Shown here: positions 34,118 to 42,077 of the stretch, piece after piece
How the letters are laid out: each line of letters starts with the position of its first letter
How positions within the stretch are numbered: the stretch's first letter is position 1
Source of the DNA: Prevotellaceae bacterium
Lineage (GTDB): Bacteria; Bacteroidota; Bacteroidia; Bacteroidales; UBA932
Length of the DNA: 43,936 nucleotides
NCBI GenBank assembly: GCA_031257655.1
Contig: JAIROF010000173.1
Coordinates: forward strand, 1-43,936
Direction of reading: 5' to 3'
Made by a program: the position numbers and the translations under genes
Notes under the pieces: generated by a model
Databases searched by the model: none
What the model saw: the letters and a program-made list of their open reading frames with translations, nothing else
Told to the model about the DNA's origin: nothing

Positions 34118-34188
34118 GGCGCCTGGCTTTGGCGCCAATTTTCGGCGCCGGCGCGGCGCTGGCGCGGGTTCGGCGTAGGGGCGCCAAA
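34118..34188. repeat. GC-rich palindromic cluster (four GGCGCC sites) downstream of sufB
   Basis: GGCGCC occurs at 34118-34123, 34131-34136, 34144-34149 and 34180-34185; TTTGGCGCC (34128-34136) and GGCGCCAAA (34180-34188) form a 9-bp inverted repeat. It can form alternative hairpins that may end sufB transcription, although no T-tract follows on the minus strand. No gene is visible between 33917 and 34221 (305 nt). Confidence 0.55.
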
Positions 34189-34221
34189 AATCCGAGCTCG
34201 GGCAATAGATGCGCTCCGCCT

Positions 34222-35664
34222 TCACCCCACACTGCCCTCCAGGTTGATCTGGAGGAGCTTTTGCGCCTCTACGGCAAACTCCATGGGGAGCTTGTTGAGC
34301 ACTTCGCGGGCATATCCGTTTACGATTAGCCCCAGGGCGTCTTCGGTTGCAATGCCGCGCTGGTTGCAGTAGAAAAGCTGGTCTTCGCCGATTTTGGAGG
34401 TGGTGGCTTCGTGCTCCACCACGGCGTCGGGGTTGTTGACCTCAATGCGGGGAAAGGTGTGCGCGCCGCACTTGTCGCCCAAAAGCAGGCTGTCGCACTG
34501 CGAAAAGTTGTGCGCCCCAAGCGCCTGCTTCCCCACCTTTACCAGCCCGCGGTACGAATTTTGGCTTCGCCCCGCCGATATTCCCTTGCTGACGATGCGG
34601 CTGCTGGTGTTTTTTCCGACGTGCAGCATCTTTGTTCCGGTGTCGGCCTGCTGGCAGCTGTTGGTGAGCGCCACCGAGTAGAACTCCGACGAGGAGGATT
34701 CGCCGAGCAGGATCGTGCTCGGGTACTTCCAGGTGATGGCCGAACCGGTTTCGACCTGCGCCCACGAAAGCTTTGCGTTGGCCTCCTTGCAGAGGCCTCT
34801 CTTGGTCACAAAGTTGAAGATGCCGCCCCGCCCCCTCTTGTCGCCCGGATACCAGTTCTGCACCGTAGCGTACTTTACCTCGGCATTCTTCATCACCACA
34901 ATTTCGACCACGGCGGCGTGGAGCTGGTTTTCGTCGCGCTGTGGGGCGGTGCAGCCCTCTAAGTAGGATACGTAGCTCCCCTCCTCGGCCACAATGAGGG
35001 TGCGCTCAAACTGCCCTGTACCCCTTGCGTTGATTCGGAAGTAGCTCGACAGCTCCATGGGGCAGCGCACGCCCGCAGGGATGTAGCAAAACGATCCGTC
35101 GCTGAAAACCGCCGAGTTGAGCGCCGCAAAAAAGTTATCGCCCACCGGCACAACCGACGCAAGGTACTTCTGCACCAGCTGCGGATGCTCCTGCACGGCC
35201 TCGCCAAAGGAGCAAAATATGACGCCCTTTTCGGCCAGGGCGGCGCGAAAGGTCGTCTTTACCGACACGCTGTCCATCACCGCGTCGACCGCCACGCCTG
35301 CGAGGGCCTTCTGCTCTTCGAGGGGGATGCCCAGCTTGTTGAAGGTAGCCCTCAGCGCGGGGTCAACCTCGTCCATCGTCTTTTTTAGAGCGTCTGGCTT
35401 GGGCGCGGCGTAGTAGATAATATCTTGGTAGTCTATTTCGGGGATTTGCAGGTGCGCCCACGTGGGCGCCGTCATCCCCAGCCAGCGGCGGTAGGCGTTG
35501 AGGCGAAAGGCGAGCAGCCACTCCGGCTCGCGCTTCTTTGCCGAAATGAGCCGCACCACCTCCTCGCTCAGCCCCTTGGGAATGAGCTCGCTCTCAACGT
35601 TGGTGGTGAAGCCGTACTTGTAGTCGCCGCCGGCAATATCTTTTAGGATGTCTTCGGATGCCAT
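34222..35664 (-). CDS. sufB: Fe-S cluster assembly scaffold SufB
   Basis: Core scaffold of the SUF system, which builds Fe-S clusters in the cytosol as the SufBC2D complex. The 480-aa length is normal. Conserved parts: DYKYGFTTNVESELIPKGLS near the N-terminus; FCYIPAGVRCPMELSSYFRI; QCDSLLLGDKCGAHTFPRIE with the scaffold cysteine (E. coli Cys405 equivalent); and VVEHEATTSKIGEDQLFYC with the catalytic Glu. ATG 35664 (MASEDILKD) is preferred; 35673 is possible, while the longest start at 35694 lies upstream of the -7 box. sufC and sufD normally follow directly, but the minus-strand neighbour downstream is PorP/SprF, so they must be elsewhere. Confidence 0.96.
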   Translation of the reverse strand: MASEDILKDIAGGDYKYGFTTNVESELIPKGLSEEVVRLISAKKREPEWLLAFRLNAYRRWLGMTAPTWAHLQIPEIDYQDIIYYAAPKPDALKKTMDEVDPALRATFNKLGIPLEEQKALAGVAVDAVMDSVSVKTTFRAALAEKGVIFCSFGEAVQEHPQLVQKYLASVVPVGDNFFAALNSAVFSDGSFCYIPAGVRCPMELSSYFRINARGTGQFERTLIVAEEGSYVSYLEGCTAPQRDENQLHAAVVEIVVMKNAEVKYATVQNWYPGDKRGRGGIFNFVTKRGLCKEANAKLSWAQVETGSAITWKYPSTILLGESSSSEFYSVALTNSCQQADTGTKMLHVGKNTSSRIVSKGISAGRSQNSYRGLVKVGKQALGAHNFSQCDSLLLGDKCGAHTFPRIEVNNPDAVVEHEATTSKIGEDQLFYCNQRGIATEDALGLIVNGYAREVLNKLPMEFAVEAQKLLQINLEGSVG

Positions 35665-35683
35665 TTTTTTCATTTTTCGGCTA

Positions 35684-35691
35684 CGAAGATA
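35684..35691 (-). promoter_or_regulatory. Candidate -7 element of sufB
   Basis: TATCTTCG on the minus strand, one mismatch from TAnnTTTG. A start near 35678 would give a very short leader before ATG 35664 and excludes the longest sufB start. Confidence 0.45.
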
Positions 35692-35733
35692 CAAAATAAT
35701 GCTGACGTTTTGCTGGGGATAGGACGCAGGGGC

Positions 35734-35910
35734 AAGAAACTAAAAACTAAAAACTAAAAACTAAAAACTGCGCAAGGCGGCAACCCCTCGCCAAGCATTT
35801 TCGTAGGGCAACGCCCTACGAAAATGGCGCTTCGGCAGGACGCGGTAACAGGTAATAGTTGTGCGAAGCGCTTTAGTTTTTAGTTTTTAGTTTTTAGTTT
35901 TTAGTTTCTT
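35734..35910. repeat. Inverted heptamer arrays around a 14-bp hairpin
   Basis: AAGAAA followed by (CTAAAAA)x4 at 35734-35767 is the exact reverse complement of (TTTTTAG)x4 TTTCTT at 35877-35910: a perfect 34-bp inverted repeat made of 7-bp units. Between the arms a perfect hairpin, CATTTTCGTAGGGC / GCCCTACGAAAATG with loop AAC, lies at 35796-35826. The region lies between divergent genes, so it is not a terminator for either. No gene is visible in 35695-36031. Confidence 0.85.
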
Positions 35911-35971
35911 CGTCCTGCCGAATTACAAATTCGGCAGAACGAAGTTGTGCGAAGCGCTTTAGTTTTTAGTT
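35858..35971. repeat. 28-bp direct repeat pair flanking an Eco-type hairpin
   Basis: GTTGTGCGAAGCGCTTTAGT plus TTTTAGTT is present without mismatch at 35858-35885 and 35944-35971 (86-bp spacing). Between them, 35908-35944 folds into a long hairpin: CTTCGT (C/A mismatch) CTGCCGAATT, loop ACA, and its complement. The word Eco in the call has no taxonomic meaning; the hairpin is simply an isolated palindrome. Confidence 0.8.
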
Positions 35972-36006
35972 CTTAGTTCTTAGTTCTTATAAATTTGCTA
36001 TATTTG
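35961..36006 (+). promoter_or_regulatory. RNA ligase promoter with a heptamer array in the -33 region
   Basis: TATATTTG at 35999-36006 is a perfect -7 box 25 nt before the RNA ligase ATG. The position where a -33 TTTG should lie is occupied by a heptamer array, AGTTTTT then AGTTCTT x3 (35961-35988). Loss or gain of a unit would shift upstream DNA by 7 bp, so expression could vary between cells. Confidence 0.6.
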
Positions 36007-36031
36007 CAGGAGTTCCAAAACAAATATAGCA

Positions 36032-36748
36032 ATGACAACCTACCAAAAAATCAACACCATCTACAAGCGCGACATGGGCAGCAACAGCAAGCGCCTGCTC
36101 GTAGGCGAGTGGTCGCAGCCCGAATTTGAGTACCTGAAGGACAACCAGTGGGAGTGGACGGAAAAAATTGACGGCACCAACATCCGCGTCCACTGGGACG
36201 GCGCGCAGGTGCTCTTTGGGGGGCGCACCGACAAGGCCGACATCCAGGAGCACCTGCTGCAAATGCTGCGGGAAAAATTTACGCCCGAGCTCCTGCGGCA
36301 AGTTTTTCAGCCTTCGGACAGCGACGGCGGCAATGGCAGCAGCAGCGACGGCAATGGCAATGAGGGCAGCAATGGCGGCAGCGGCGGCAATCCGATCAGC
36401 ATCACGCTTTACGGGGAGGGCTACGGCCTAAAAATCCAGAAAGGCGGCAACTATCTTCGCCGCCAGGTTGGATTTATCCTGTTCGACATCAAAATAGGCA
36501 TGTGGTGGCTCAAACGAGCCGACTGCGAGGCGCTGGCGCAGCAGCTGGGTATTCCCATTGTACCCGTTGTTGGCTACGGAACGCTACAGGAGGCGGCGGA
36601 TTTTGTAAGGAAGGGGTTTAAGTCGGTCGTTGCCGAAAACAAGGATTACGACGCCGAAGGGCTGGTGCTGAAGCCCACCGTAGTCCTGCTGGCGCGCAAC
36701 GGGCAGCGCATCCTTACCAAGATAAAGCACTGCGACTTTCGGGATTAG
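36032..36748 (+). CDS. Rnl2-like RNA ligase family protein
   Basis: A 238-aa nucleotidyltransferase of the RNA/DNA ligase superfamily that joins RNA ends through a lysyl-AMP intermediate. All core motifs are visible: motif I EKIDGTN with Lys45 as the AMP-accepting residue, motif III LYGEGYG (126-132), motif IIIa FILFDIK (148-154), motif IV AEGLVLKP (208-215) and motif V TKIKHCDF (229-236). Residues about 95-120 are a Gly/Ser/Asn/Asp-rich low-complexity insert between motifs I and III. The C-terminal Rnl2 domain is absent, so it is a minimal ligase core. Role unknown: RNA repair or tRNA repair are possible. Its stop overlaps the rpoN stop by 3 nt (tail to tail). Confidence 0.88.
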   Translation: MTTYQKINTIYKRDMGSNSKRLLVGEWSQPEFEYLKDNQWEWTEKIDGTNIRVHWDGAQVLFGGRTDKADIQEHLLQMLREKFTPELLRQVFQPSDSDGGNGSSSDGNGNEGSNGGSGGNPISITLYGEGYGLKIQKGGNYLRRQVGFILFDIKIGMWWLKRADCEALAQQLGIPIVPVVGYGTLQEAADFVRKGFKSVVAENKDYDAEGLVLKPTVVLLARNGQRILTKIKHCDFRD

Positions 36749-38166
36749 GAGGCGCCCTTTCGGAGCCTTGCCACCGGAATGCGCAGCATATCGCGGTACT
36801 TGGCTACGGTGCGGCGGGCAATAAGGTAGCCCTGCTTCTTGAGAGCGTCGGCAATTTCCTTATCGCTCAGCGGGTAGCGTTCATCCTCTTCGTCGACCAT
36901 TTTTTTGATAATCGCCTTGAGCGTTCGGTTTGAAATTTCCTCACCGGCGTCGGTTTTCATGGATTCCGAAAAGAAAAACTTGAGCGGATATATGCCGAAG
37001 TTGGTTTGCACGTACTTGTTGCTCACCACGCGCGAAATGGTGGAGAGGTCGTAGCCCGTGTCGCTCGCCACGGAGCGCATCACCATAGGCTGTAGCGTGG
37101 TTTCGTCGCCGGTGGTAAAAAACTCCTTTTGCTTTTGCACGATATCGTTCATCACTATTGCGAGCGTGATGCGCCGGCGCTGGATGGCGTCGATAAACCA
37201 GCGGGCGTCTTCGATTTTTTTGCGTACAAAGGTCGAGGCCTCCCTGTTTTTTTCGTGGTTTTTGAGGAAGGCGATGTACTCCGGGCTTACGCGCAGGTGC
37301 GGTATGTGCCGGGCCGTAAGGGATTGCTGGAGCACTCCGTCTTTGTACTCCACCACAAAATCGGGGATAATTGCCGGCGCGGTATCCGTCACCTCTTCGC
37401 CCAGTCCGGCTCCGGGGCATGGGTTTAGCTTGGTAATTTCGGCAACGGCGGCTTTGAGCTCCCGCCCCGATATGCCCAGCTCGGCGCAAATCTCCTCGTA
37501 GTTTTTTTCCGAAAAATCGTCAAAGGCGCGCTGTATGATGGTTTTTGCCAGCAGCACGGCCCTGTTCTGCACCTCCTTAGCGTTGAGCTGCAGGAGGAGG
37601 CATTCCCGGAGGTTTCGCGCGCCCACGCCCACGGGCTCAAAATCCTGTATCAAGCGCAGCATCTCTTCGAGCTCCGGCTCGCTCACCTGGCAATTTTCTG
37701 TAAATGCCATGTCGTTTGCAATTTCGCTGAGGGGACGGCGGAGGTATCCGTCGCTGTCCAAGCTTCCTATGAGGAAGGCAGCGGCAGCCCGCTGCCGGTC
37801 GTCAACGGGGCGGAGGGAAAGCTGGGCGAGCATGATTTCGTAGAATCCCAGCCGGTTGTGGCCAACAAAAGGCATGTCGCGGCTTTCGCGCGGGTGGTTG
37901 TCATCGCGCAGGCGGTAGGCGGGAATATCTTCGCTTTCGGTAGCAACTTTTGCGGTAACCTCCTCGCCGGTAGCGTCGCTCGCTTTGACCTCCTCCAGCA
38001 CCGGATTGCTCTCCAGCTCCTCATTCACCCGCCGGTCGAGGTCAATGACGGAGAGCTCCAGCAGCTTTATCTGCTGAAGCTGTAGCGGCGAAAGCCGCTG
38101 AAGCTGCTTTTGGGTAAGGGTTTGTGTTTGCACTTGGGTAAGAGGTTTTCCGTCAAAATTCCGCAT
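36745..38166 (-). CDS. rpoN: RNA polymerase sigma-54 factor
   Basis: A 473-aa sigma-54. The N-terminus has the Gln/Leu-rich activator-interacting region I (QTLTQKQLQRLSPLQLQQIK), then the acidic region II, the core-binding domain, the HTH-containing DNA-binding region (STISRVVSNKYVQTNFGIYP) and the RpoN box ARRTVAKYRDMLRIP near the end. It directs RNA polymerase to -24/-12 promoters with enhancer-binding activators. The start ATG overlaps the end of asnS by 14 nt, so the two are co-transcribed and translationally coupled. Confidence 0.97.
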   Translation of the reverse strand: MRNFDGKPLTQVQTQTLTQKQLQRLSPLQLQQIKLLELSVIDLDRRVNEELESNPVLEEVKASDATGEEVTAKVATESEDIPAYRLRDDNHPRESRDMPFVGHNRLGFYEIMLAQLSLRPVDDRQRAAAAFLIGSLDSDGYLRRPLSEIANDMAFTENCQVSEPELEEMLRLIQDFEPVGVGARNLRECLLLQLNAKEVQNRAVLLAKTIIQRAFDDFSEKNYEEICAELGISGRELKAAVAEITKLNPCPGAGLGEEVTDTAPAIIPDFVVEYKDGVLQQSLTARHIPHLRVSPEYIAFLKNHEKNREASTFVRKKIEDARWFIDAIQRRRITLAIVMNDIVQKQKEFFTTGDETTLQPMVMRSVASDTGYDLSTISRVVSNKYVQTNFGIYPLKFFFSESMKTDAGEEISNRTLKAIIKKMVDEEDERYPLSDKEIADALKKQGYLIARRTVAKYRDMLRIPVARLRKGAS

Positions 38167-39553
38167 TTTTGGGCGTTCTGGGGAAGGGGATTACGTCGCG
38201 AATGTTGCTCATACCGGTAACAAAGAGCAGCAGGCGCTCAAAACCCAGGCCAAATCCGCTGTGCGGGGCGGCGCCGAAGCGGCGCGTATCGAGGTACCAC
38301 CACAGCGTTTTGGTATCCATGCCCAGCTGGCCGATGCGCGCCTGCAGCTTTTCGAGGCATTCTTCGCGCTGCGAGCCGCCAATGATTTCTCCGATTTTTG
38401 GGAAGAGCACATCCATGGCGCGTACGGTTTTGCCGTCGTCGTTTTGCTTCATGTAGAAGGCTTTGATGTCGCTGGGGTAGTTTGTCAGGATGACCGGCCT
38501 TTTGAAGTGCTTTTCGACCAAGTAGCGCTCGTGCTCGCTCTGCAGGTCAACGCCCCAGCTCACGGGGAATTCGAATTTTTGCCCGCTTTGCTCCAGAATT
38601 TTCACGCCTTCGCCGTAGTCCAAGCGCACAAATTCGGTGCTGCAAACGCTCCGGAGGCGCTCAATGAGCTCCTTGTCGTACCTATCGTTGAGGAACTTCA
38701 GGTCGTCCATGCAGCGGTCCAGGGCGTAGCGCACCAGCGCTTTGATGAAGTCCTCCGCCAGGTCCATGTTTTCTTTAATTTCGTAGAAGGCCATTTCCGG
38801 CTCAATCATCCAAAATTCGGCGAGGTGTCGCGGGGTGTTTGAGTTTTCGGCGCGAAAGGTTGGGCCAAAGGTGTAGACTTCTCCCAGCGCCATGGCGCCC
38901 AGCTCGCCCTCCAGCTGCCCCGAAACGGTGAGGCTCGTTTCGCGGCCAAAAAAGTCTTCGGCAAAGTCGACGCTCCCCGAGGCGGTGAGGGGGGGATTTT
39001 TGGCGTCGAGCGTGGTCACGCGGAACATTGCGCCCGCGCCTTCGGCGTCGGAGGCCGTTACAATGGGCGTGTGCAGGTAAACAAAACCCTTATCGTTAAA
39101 ATACCGGTGGATGGCGTAGGCCATGGCATGGCGTATGCGGAGCACGGCGCCAAAGGTGTTTGTGCGGGGCCGCAGGTGGGCTATTTCGCGCAGAAATTCG
39201 AGCGTGTGCCCCTTCTTTTGGAGGGGGTAGGCGTCGGGGTCGGCGGCTCCGTAGAGCTCCACGTCGGTAGCCCGAATCTCCACGCGCTGCCCGCTGCCCT
39301 GCGAGGCAACCAGCGTGCCCGTAGCGCGCAGGCAGGCGCCGGTGGTTATCCCCTTGAGGCGGCTCTCCGAAAAGCTTTGCAGGTCAAATACCAGCTGAAT
39401 GCTATGGATGGTAGAGCCGTCGTTGAGGGCTACAAAGGCTACGTTCTTGTTGCCGCGCTTGGTGCGCACCCAGCCTTTTACGGTAACCTCGGCCCCCTCC
39501 CGGCCGCTGCTCAGCAGCTCCGCCACTTTTGTTCTCTCCGGTGTTTTCATCAT
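38153..39553 (-). CDS. asnS: Asparaginyl-tRNA synthetase
   Basis: A 466-aa class IIb aminoacyl-tRNA synthetase charging tRNA-Asn. The N-terminal OB-fold anticodon domain (VTVKGWVRTKRGNKNVAFVA, LNDGSTIHSIQLVFD) is followed by the catalytic domain with motif 2 (FRAENSNTPRHLAEFWMIEP) and motif 3 (GFGLGFERLLLFVTGMSNIR), ending VIPFPRTPKNAEF. GMSNIRD and PFPRTP are the AsnRS rather than AspRS form. The start was chosen at the tandem ATG 39553/39550, downstream of a TATATTTG -7 box; longer in-frame codons to 39703 are noncoding. Upstream of rpoN in the same operon. Confidence 0.97.
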   Translation of the reverse strand: MMKTPERTKVAELLSSGREGAEVTVKGWVRTKRGNKNVAFVALNDGSTIHSIQLVFDLQSFSESRLKGITTGACLRATGTLVASQGSGQRVEIRATDVELYGAADPDAYPLQKKGHTLEFLREIAHLRPRTNTFGAVLRIRHAMAYAIHRYFNDKGFVYLHTPIVTASDAEGAGAMFRVTTLDAKNPPLTASGSVDFAEDFFGRETSLTVSGQLEGELGAMALGEVYTFGPTFRAENSNTPRHLAEFWMIEPEMAFYEIKENMDLAEDFIKALVRYALDRCMDDLKFLNDRYDKELIERLRSVCSTEFVRLDYGEGVKILEQSGQKFEFPVSWGVDLQSEHERYLVEKHFKRPVILTNYPSDIKAFYMKQNDDGKTVRAMDVLFPKIGEIIGGSQREECLEKLQARIGQLGMDTKTLWWYLDTRRFGAAPHSGFGLGFERLLLFVTGMSNIRDVIPFPRTPKNAEF

Positions 39554-39588
39554 CTTAAAAAAATTATTAGGCATGCCATTATTTCCTG

Positions 39589-39596
39589 CAAATATA
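39589..39596 (-). promoter_or_regulatory. -7 element of the asnS-rpoN operon
   Basis: TATATTTG on the minus strand (CAAATATA on plus), predicted start near 39583 and a leader of about 30 nt. No clear -33 TTTG. Confidence 0.65.
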
Positions 39597-39743
39597 CATG
39601 AATTTTTTAAATCTCCCGTTATCCGAACAGCGCCGGAGCGCCCAAAGCCGGCAAGGGATATGGCCATCGCCGCTGACGGAAAAGGTGTTGGGGGCATGGG
39701 CATGTGGCGCCGTTGGCCACTTTCTGCGCGCGCACGGCGCTTT

Positions 39744-40820
39744 TCAAAATAAATCCAGCTCCAGCTGGGTGTACCTCTTAGCCGGCTCGCTGGCGGCGTT
39801 GCTCACGCCCAAGCCCAGCAGGCGCACCTTTTGCTGCGACAAGTCCACCTGGCGGAGAATTTCCTTTGCCGTGCTCCAAAGGGTTCGGAAGTGGGTCACC
39901 TTTCCCGGCAGCGTTCGGCTCCGGGTAATGAGCTTAAAGTCGGCGTACTTCACCTTTAGGGTGATGGTTTTTCCGTAAAAGTTCTCCTCCTTCATCCGCT
40001 GCATGACCTCGTTGGCGAGGTGGTGGAGCTCCACGCTGAGGAGCACGAGCGAATCCTTGTCGCGGAGGAAGGTGGTTTCGGCGCTGACGGATTTTGTGAT
40101 GCGGTTGGGCGTTACCTCTCGCAAGTCCACCCCCCTGGCCTGCTCGAAAAAGGTATGGCCTGCCTTCCCAAAGGTGCGGACGAGCTCGGCCTCCGAGCGC
40201 AGCTTCAAATCCCTGCCGGTGAAAATCCCGACGGCGTGCATCCGCTGCGCCGTTACCTTTCCAACGCCAAAGAACTGCTCAATTTTGAGGGATTCGATAA
40301 ATTTTTCGGCCTCCTGAGGTACGACGGCAAAGAATCCGTTAGGCTTTTTGTAGTCGGAGGCAATTTTTGCCAGAAATTTGTTGTACGAAACGCCTGCGGA
40401 GGCCCGGAGGCCTGTTTCGTCGTAAATTCGGCGCTGAATTTCCTTGGCAATGATGGTTGCGGAGGGGATGTTCTTGTGGTTTTTGGTAACGTCCAGAAAT
40501 GCTTCGTCCAGCGCGAGGGGTTCTACCAGGTCGGTATATTCCAAAAAGATAGCCCTGAGGAGCATGGAGATGTCGTGGTATACGTCGAAGCGCGGAGGGG
40601 CAAAAATCAGGTGCGGGCACTTTTTTTTTGCGGTAACGGAAGGCATTGCCGAATGTACGCCGTATGCCCGCGCTTCGTAGCTGGCCGCCGCCACCACTCC
40701 CCGCAGGTCGGGGTGCCCCACGGCCAGGGGTTTTCCGCGATAGGCTTCGTTGTCGCGCTGCTCCACCGAAGCGTAAAAGGCGTCCATATCCACGTGGATG
40801 ATTTTACGAATTGTAGCCAT
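39744..40820 (-). CDS. dinB: DNA polymerase IV (Y-family, translesion)
   Basis: A 358-aa error-prone polymerase that bypasses DNA damage. The catalytic carboxylates are in HVDMDAFYASVE (Asp11) and PLALDEAFLD (Asp105, Glu106). The thumb/finger part includes SAGVSYNKFLAKIASDYKKP and the little-finger domain follows. The C-terminus TQLELDLF is a beta-clamp-binding motif. The gene lies 27 nt after the EnvC-type gene, so it may be read through from that operon; no separate promoter with TAnnTTTG is visible in the gap. Confidence 0.97.
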   Translation of the reverse strand: MATIRKIIHVDMDAFYASVEQRDNEAYRGKPLAVGHPDLRGVVAAASYEARAYGVHSAMPSVTAKKKCPHLIFAPPRFDVYHDISMLLRAIFLEYTDLVEPLALDEAFLDVTKNHKNIPSATIIAKEIQRRIYDETGLRASAGVSYNKFLAKIASDYKKPNGFFAVVPQEAEKFIESLKIEQFFGVGKVTAQRMHAVGIFTGRDLKLRSEAELVRTFGKAGHTFFEQARGVDLREVTPNRITKSVSAETTFLRDKDSLVLLSVELHHLANEVMQRMKEENFYGKTITLKVKYADFKLITRSRTLPGKVTHFRTLWSTAKEILRQVDLSQQKVRLLGLGVSNAASEPAKRYTQLELDLF

Positions 40821-40847
40821 TGCCGGCGCTTGCGTTTTATCGTTGCG

Positions 40848-42077
40848 CTAAATTCTCTTGGAGAGCCAGTCCTCGGGGTCTTGCTTGGCGGTTTGCTTCC
40901 AGAGCTCAAAGTGCAGGATTGCCCGCGGGCTATTTGGCGCGGAGGCTACAAGTCCGATGGGCTGCTTTGCGCGGACGGCGTCGCCAACGCGCACGGAGAT
41001 GCCCTTGAGGTGGGTGTAAACCGTATAGTAAAGCCCGTGCTGAATGAGCACGCTTGTTACCGATCCGGTGGTGAATATTCTGCGCACCACGCCGTCGGCA
41101 ACAACAGATACCACAGCGCCTTCGGTGGTCGAAAGGTCTATTCCGTTGCTGGTTACCTTAATTCCCTTTAGCACGGGGTGCTCGTAAACGCCAAAGTGGG
41201 TTACCACGATGCTTCGCGCCACGGGGGAAGGGAGGGTTCCGTGCTGCTTTTCAAATTTCAGGGTAAGGGCGTGCTCGTCGGCGATAAATTTTGCGGCCAT
41301 TTCCTTGTTTTTCTGCTCAATTTTTCGTCGCCGCTCAGCTTCTCGGTGGGCTTCTTCTGCAATGGCCGCCTGTATTTGCTCGTTGAGCTGTGCGGCCTGC
41401 TTTTTCTTTGCCTCCAAATCTCGCCTCAGCTCTTTTTCTTTGGTTTGCAGGGCGTATAGGGTCGCCTGGTAGTCCTTTTCTTCGGCGTCTAAGGCGAGCA
41501 GCTCTATGGTTTTTTGGTTAAGCAGGTACTGGTGCTCCGTTTTTTTAACCATCAGCGCCGAGAGTTCGCTTTTGAGCGCTTCGCTTTGCCTGGAGATATT
41601 GTCGGCCTGGTTAATGCGGTGGGTGGAGTAGGCTTTGAGGTAGGTAATTCGCCAGTATGCCTGGTCAAAATCGTCGCTGCTCAGAATGAACATGAGCTGC
41701 AAGTATGGCGTTCGGTTTCGGTAGGCAAAACGCAGCATTTTGGCGTAGTTGTCCTTAAGTCGCGTCAGGTCGTCGTGCAGGGTGGCTATTATTTTTTGCT
41801 TGGCGACCACTTCTACCGAAATAGCCGTGAGCTGCTTGTCTATTTCCTCGATGTAGCTTTTGCGCGTAGCGAGGTTGGCCTGAATGAGGTTGAGGTTGTC
41901 TAAGTTGGCCTTTTGCTCCGACTGTGTACGGTTGATGAGCTCGCTGGTATAGGCAATATCCTTCTCCAGCTGCGTTTTTTGCTGCTCAAGATTTTTTACG
42001 GCGTTTTTGGCGGCATTTTGCGCAAGCGCTGAGGTTGCCCACAAAAACAACAACAATATGACAAACCTGTGCTTCAC
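40848..42077 (-). CDS. EnvC-like murein hydrolase activator (M23/LytM domain, degenerate)
   Basis: A 409-aa secreted protein starting with GTG in a GTGA overlap with the previous gene. Signal peptide (VKHRFVILLLFLWATSALA) is followed by a long coiled coil (about residues 25-275, NLEQQKTQLEKDIAYTSELI and later Glu/Lys/Gln-rich helices) and a C-terminal LytM domain (about 300-400). Zinc-site residues are altered: Ser310 stands where the HxGID histidine is expected (SNGIDL) and Ile387 where the first His of HLHFE is expected (AILHFE), although Asp314 and His389 remain. As in E. coli EnvC it is therefore probably an activator of cell-wall amidases during division, not an active peptidase. Confidence 0.92.
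   Translation of the reverse strand: MKHRFVILLLFLWATSALAQNAAKNAVKNLEQQKTQLEKDIAYTSELINRTQSEQKANLDNLNLIQANLATRKSYIEEIDKQLTAISVEVVAKQKIIATLHDDLTRLKDNYAKMLRFAYRNRTPYLQLMFILSSDDFDQAYWRITYLKAYSTHRINQADNISRQSEALKSELSALMVKKTEHQYLLNQKTIELLALDAEEKDYQATLYALQTKEKELRRDLEAKKKQAAQLNEQIQAAIAEEAHREAERRRKIEQKNKEMAAKFIADEHALTLKFEKQHGTLPSPVARSIVVTHFGVYEHPVLKGIKVTSNGIDLSTTEGAVVSVVADGVVRRIFTTGSVTSVLIQHGLYYTVYTHLKGISVRVGDAVRAKQPIGLVASAPNSPRAILHFELWKQTAKQDPEDWLSKRI

Noticed and set aside
35734..35988. CRISPR array
   Set aside because: Units are contiguous 7-mers without spacers, and no cas genes are present.
39554..39703. 50-residue N-terminal extension of asnS
   Set aside because: Spans the -7 box and does not match AsnRS N-termini.
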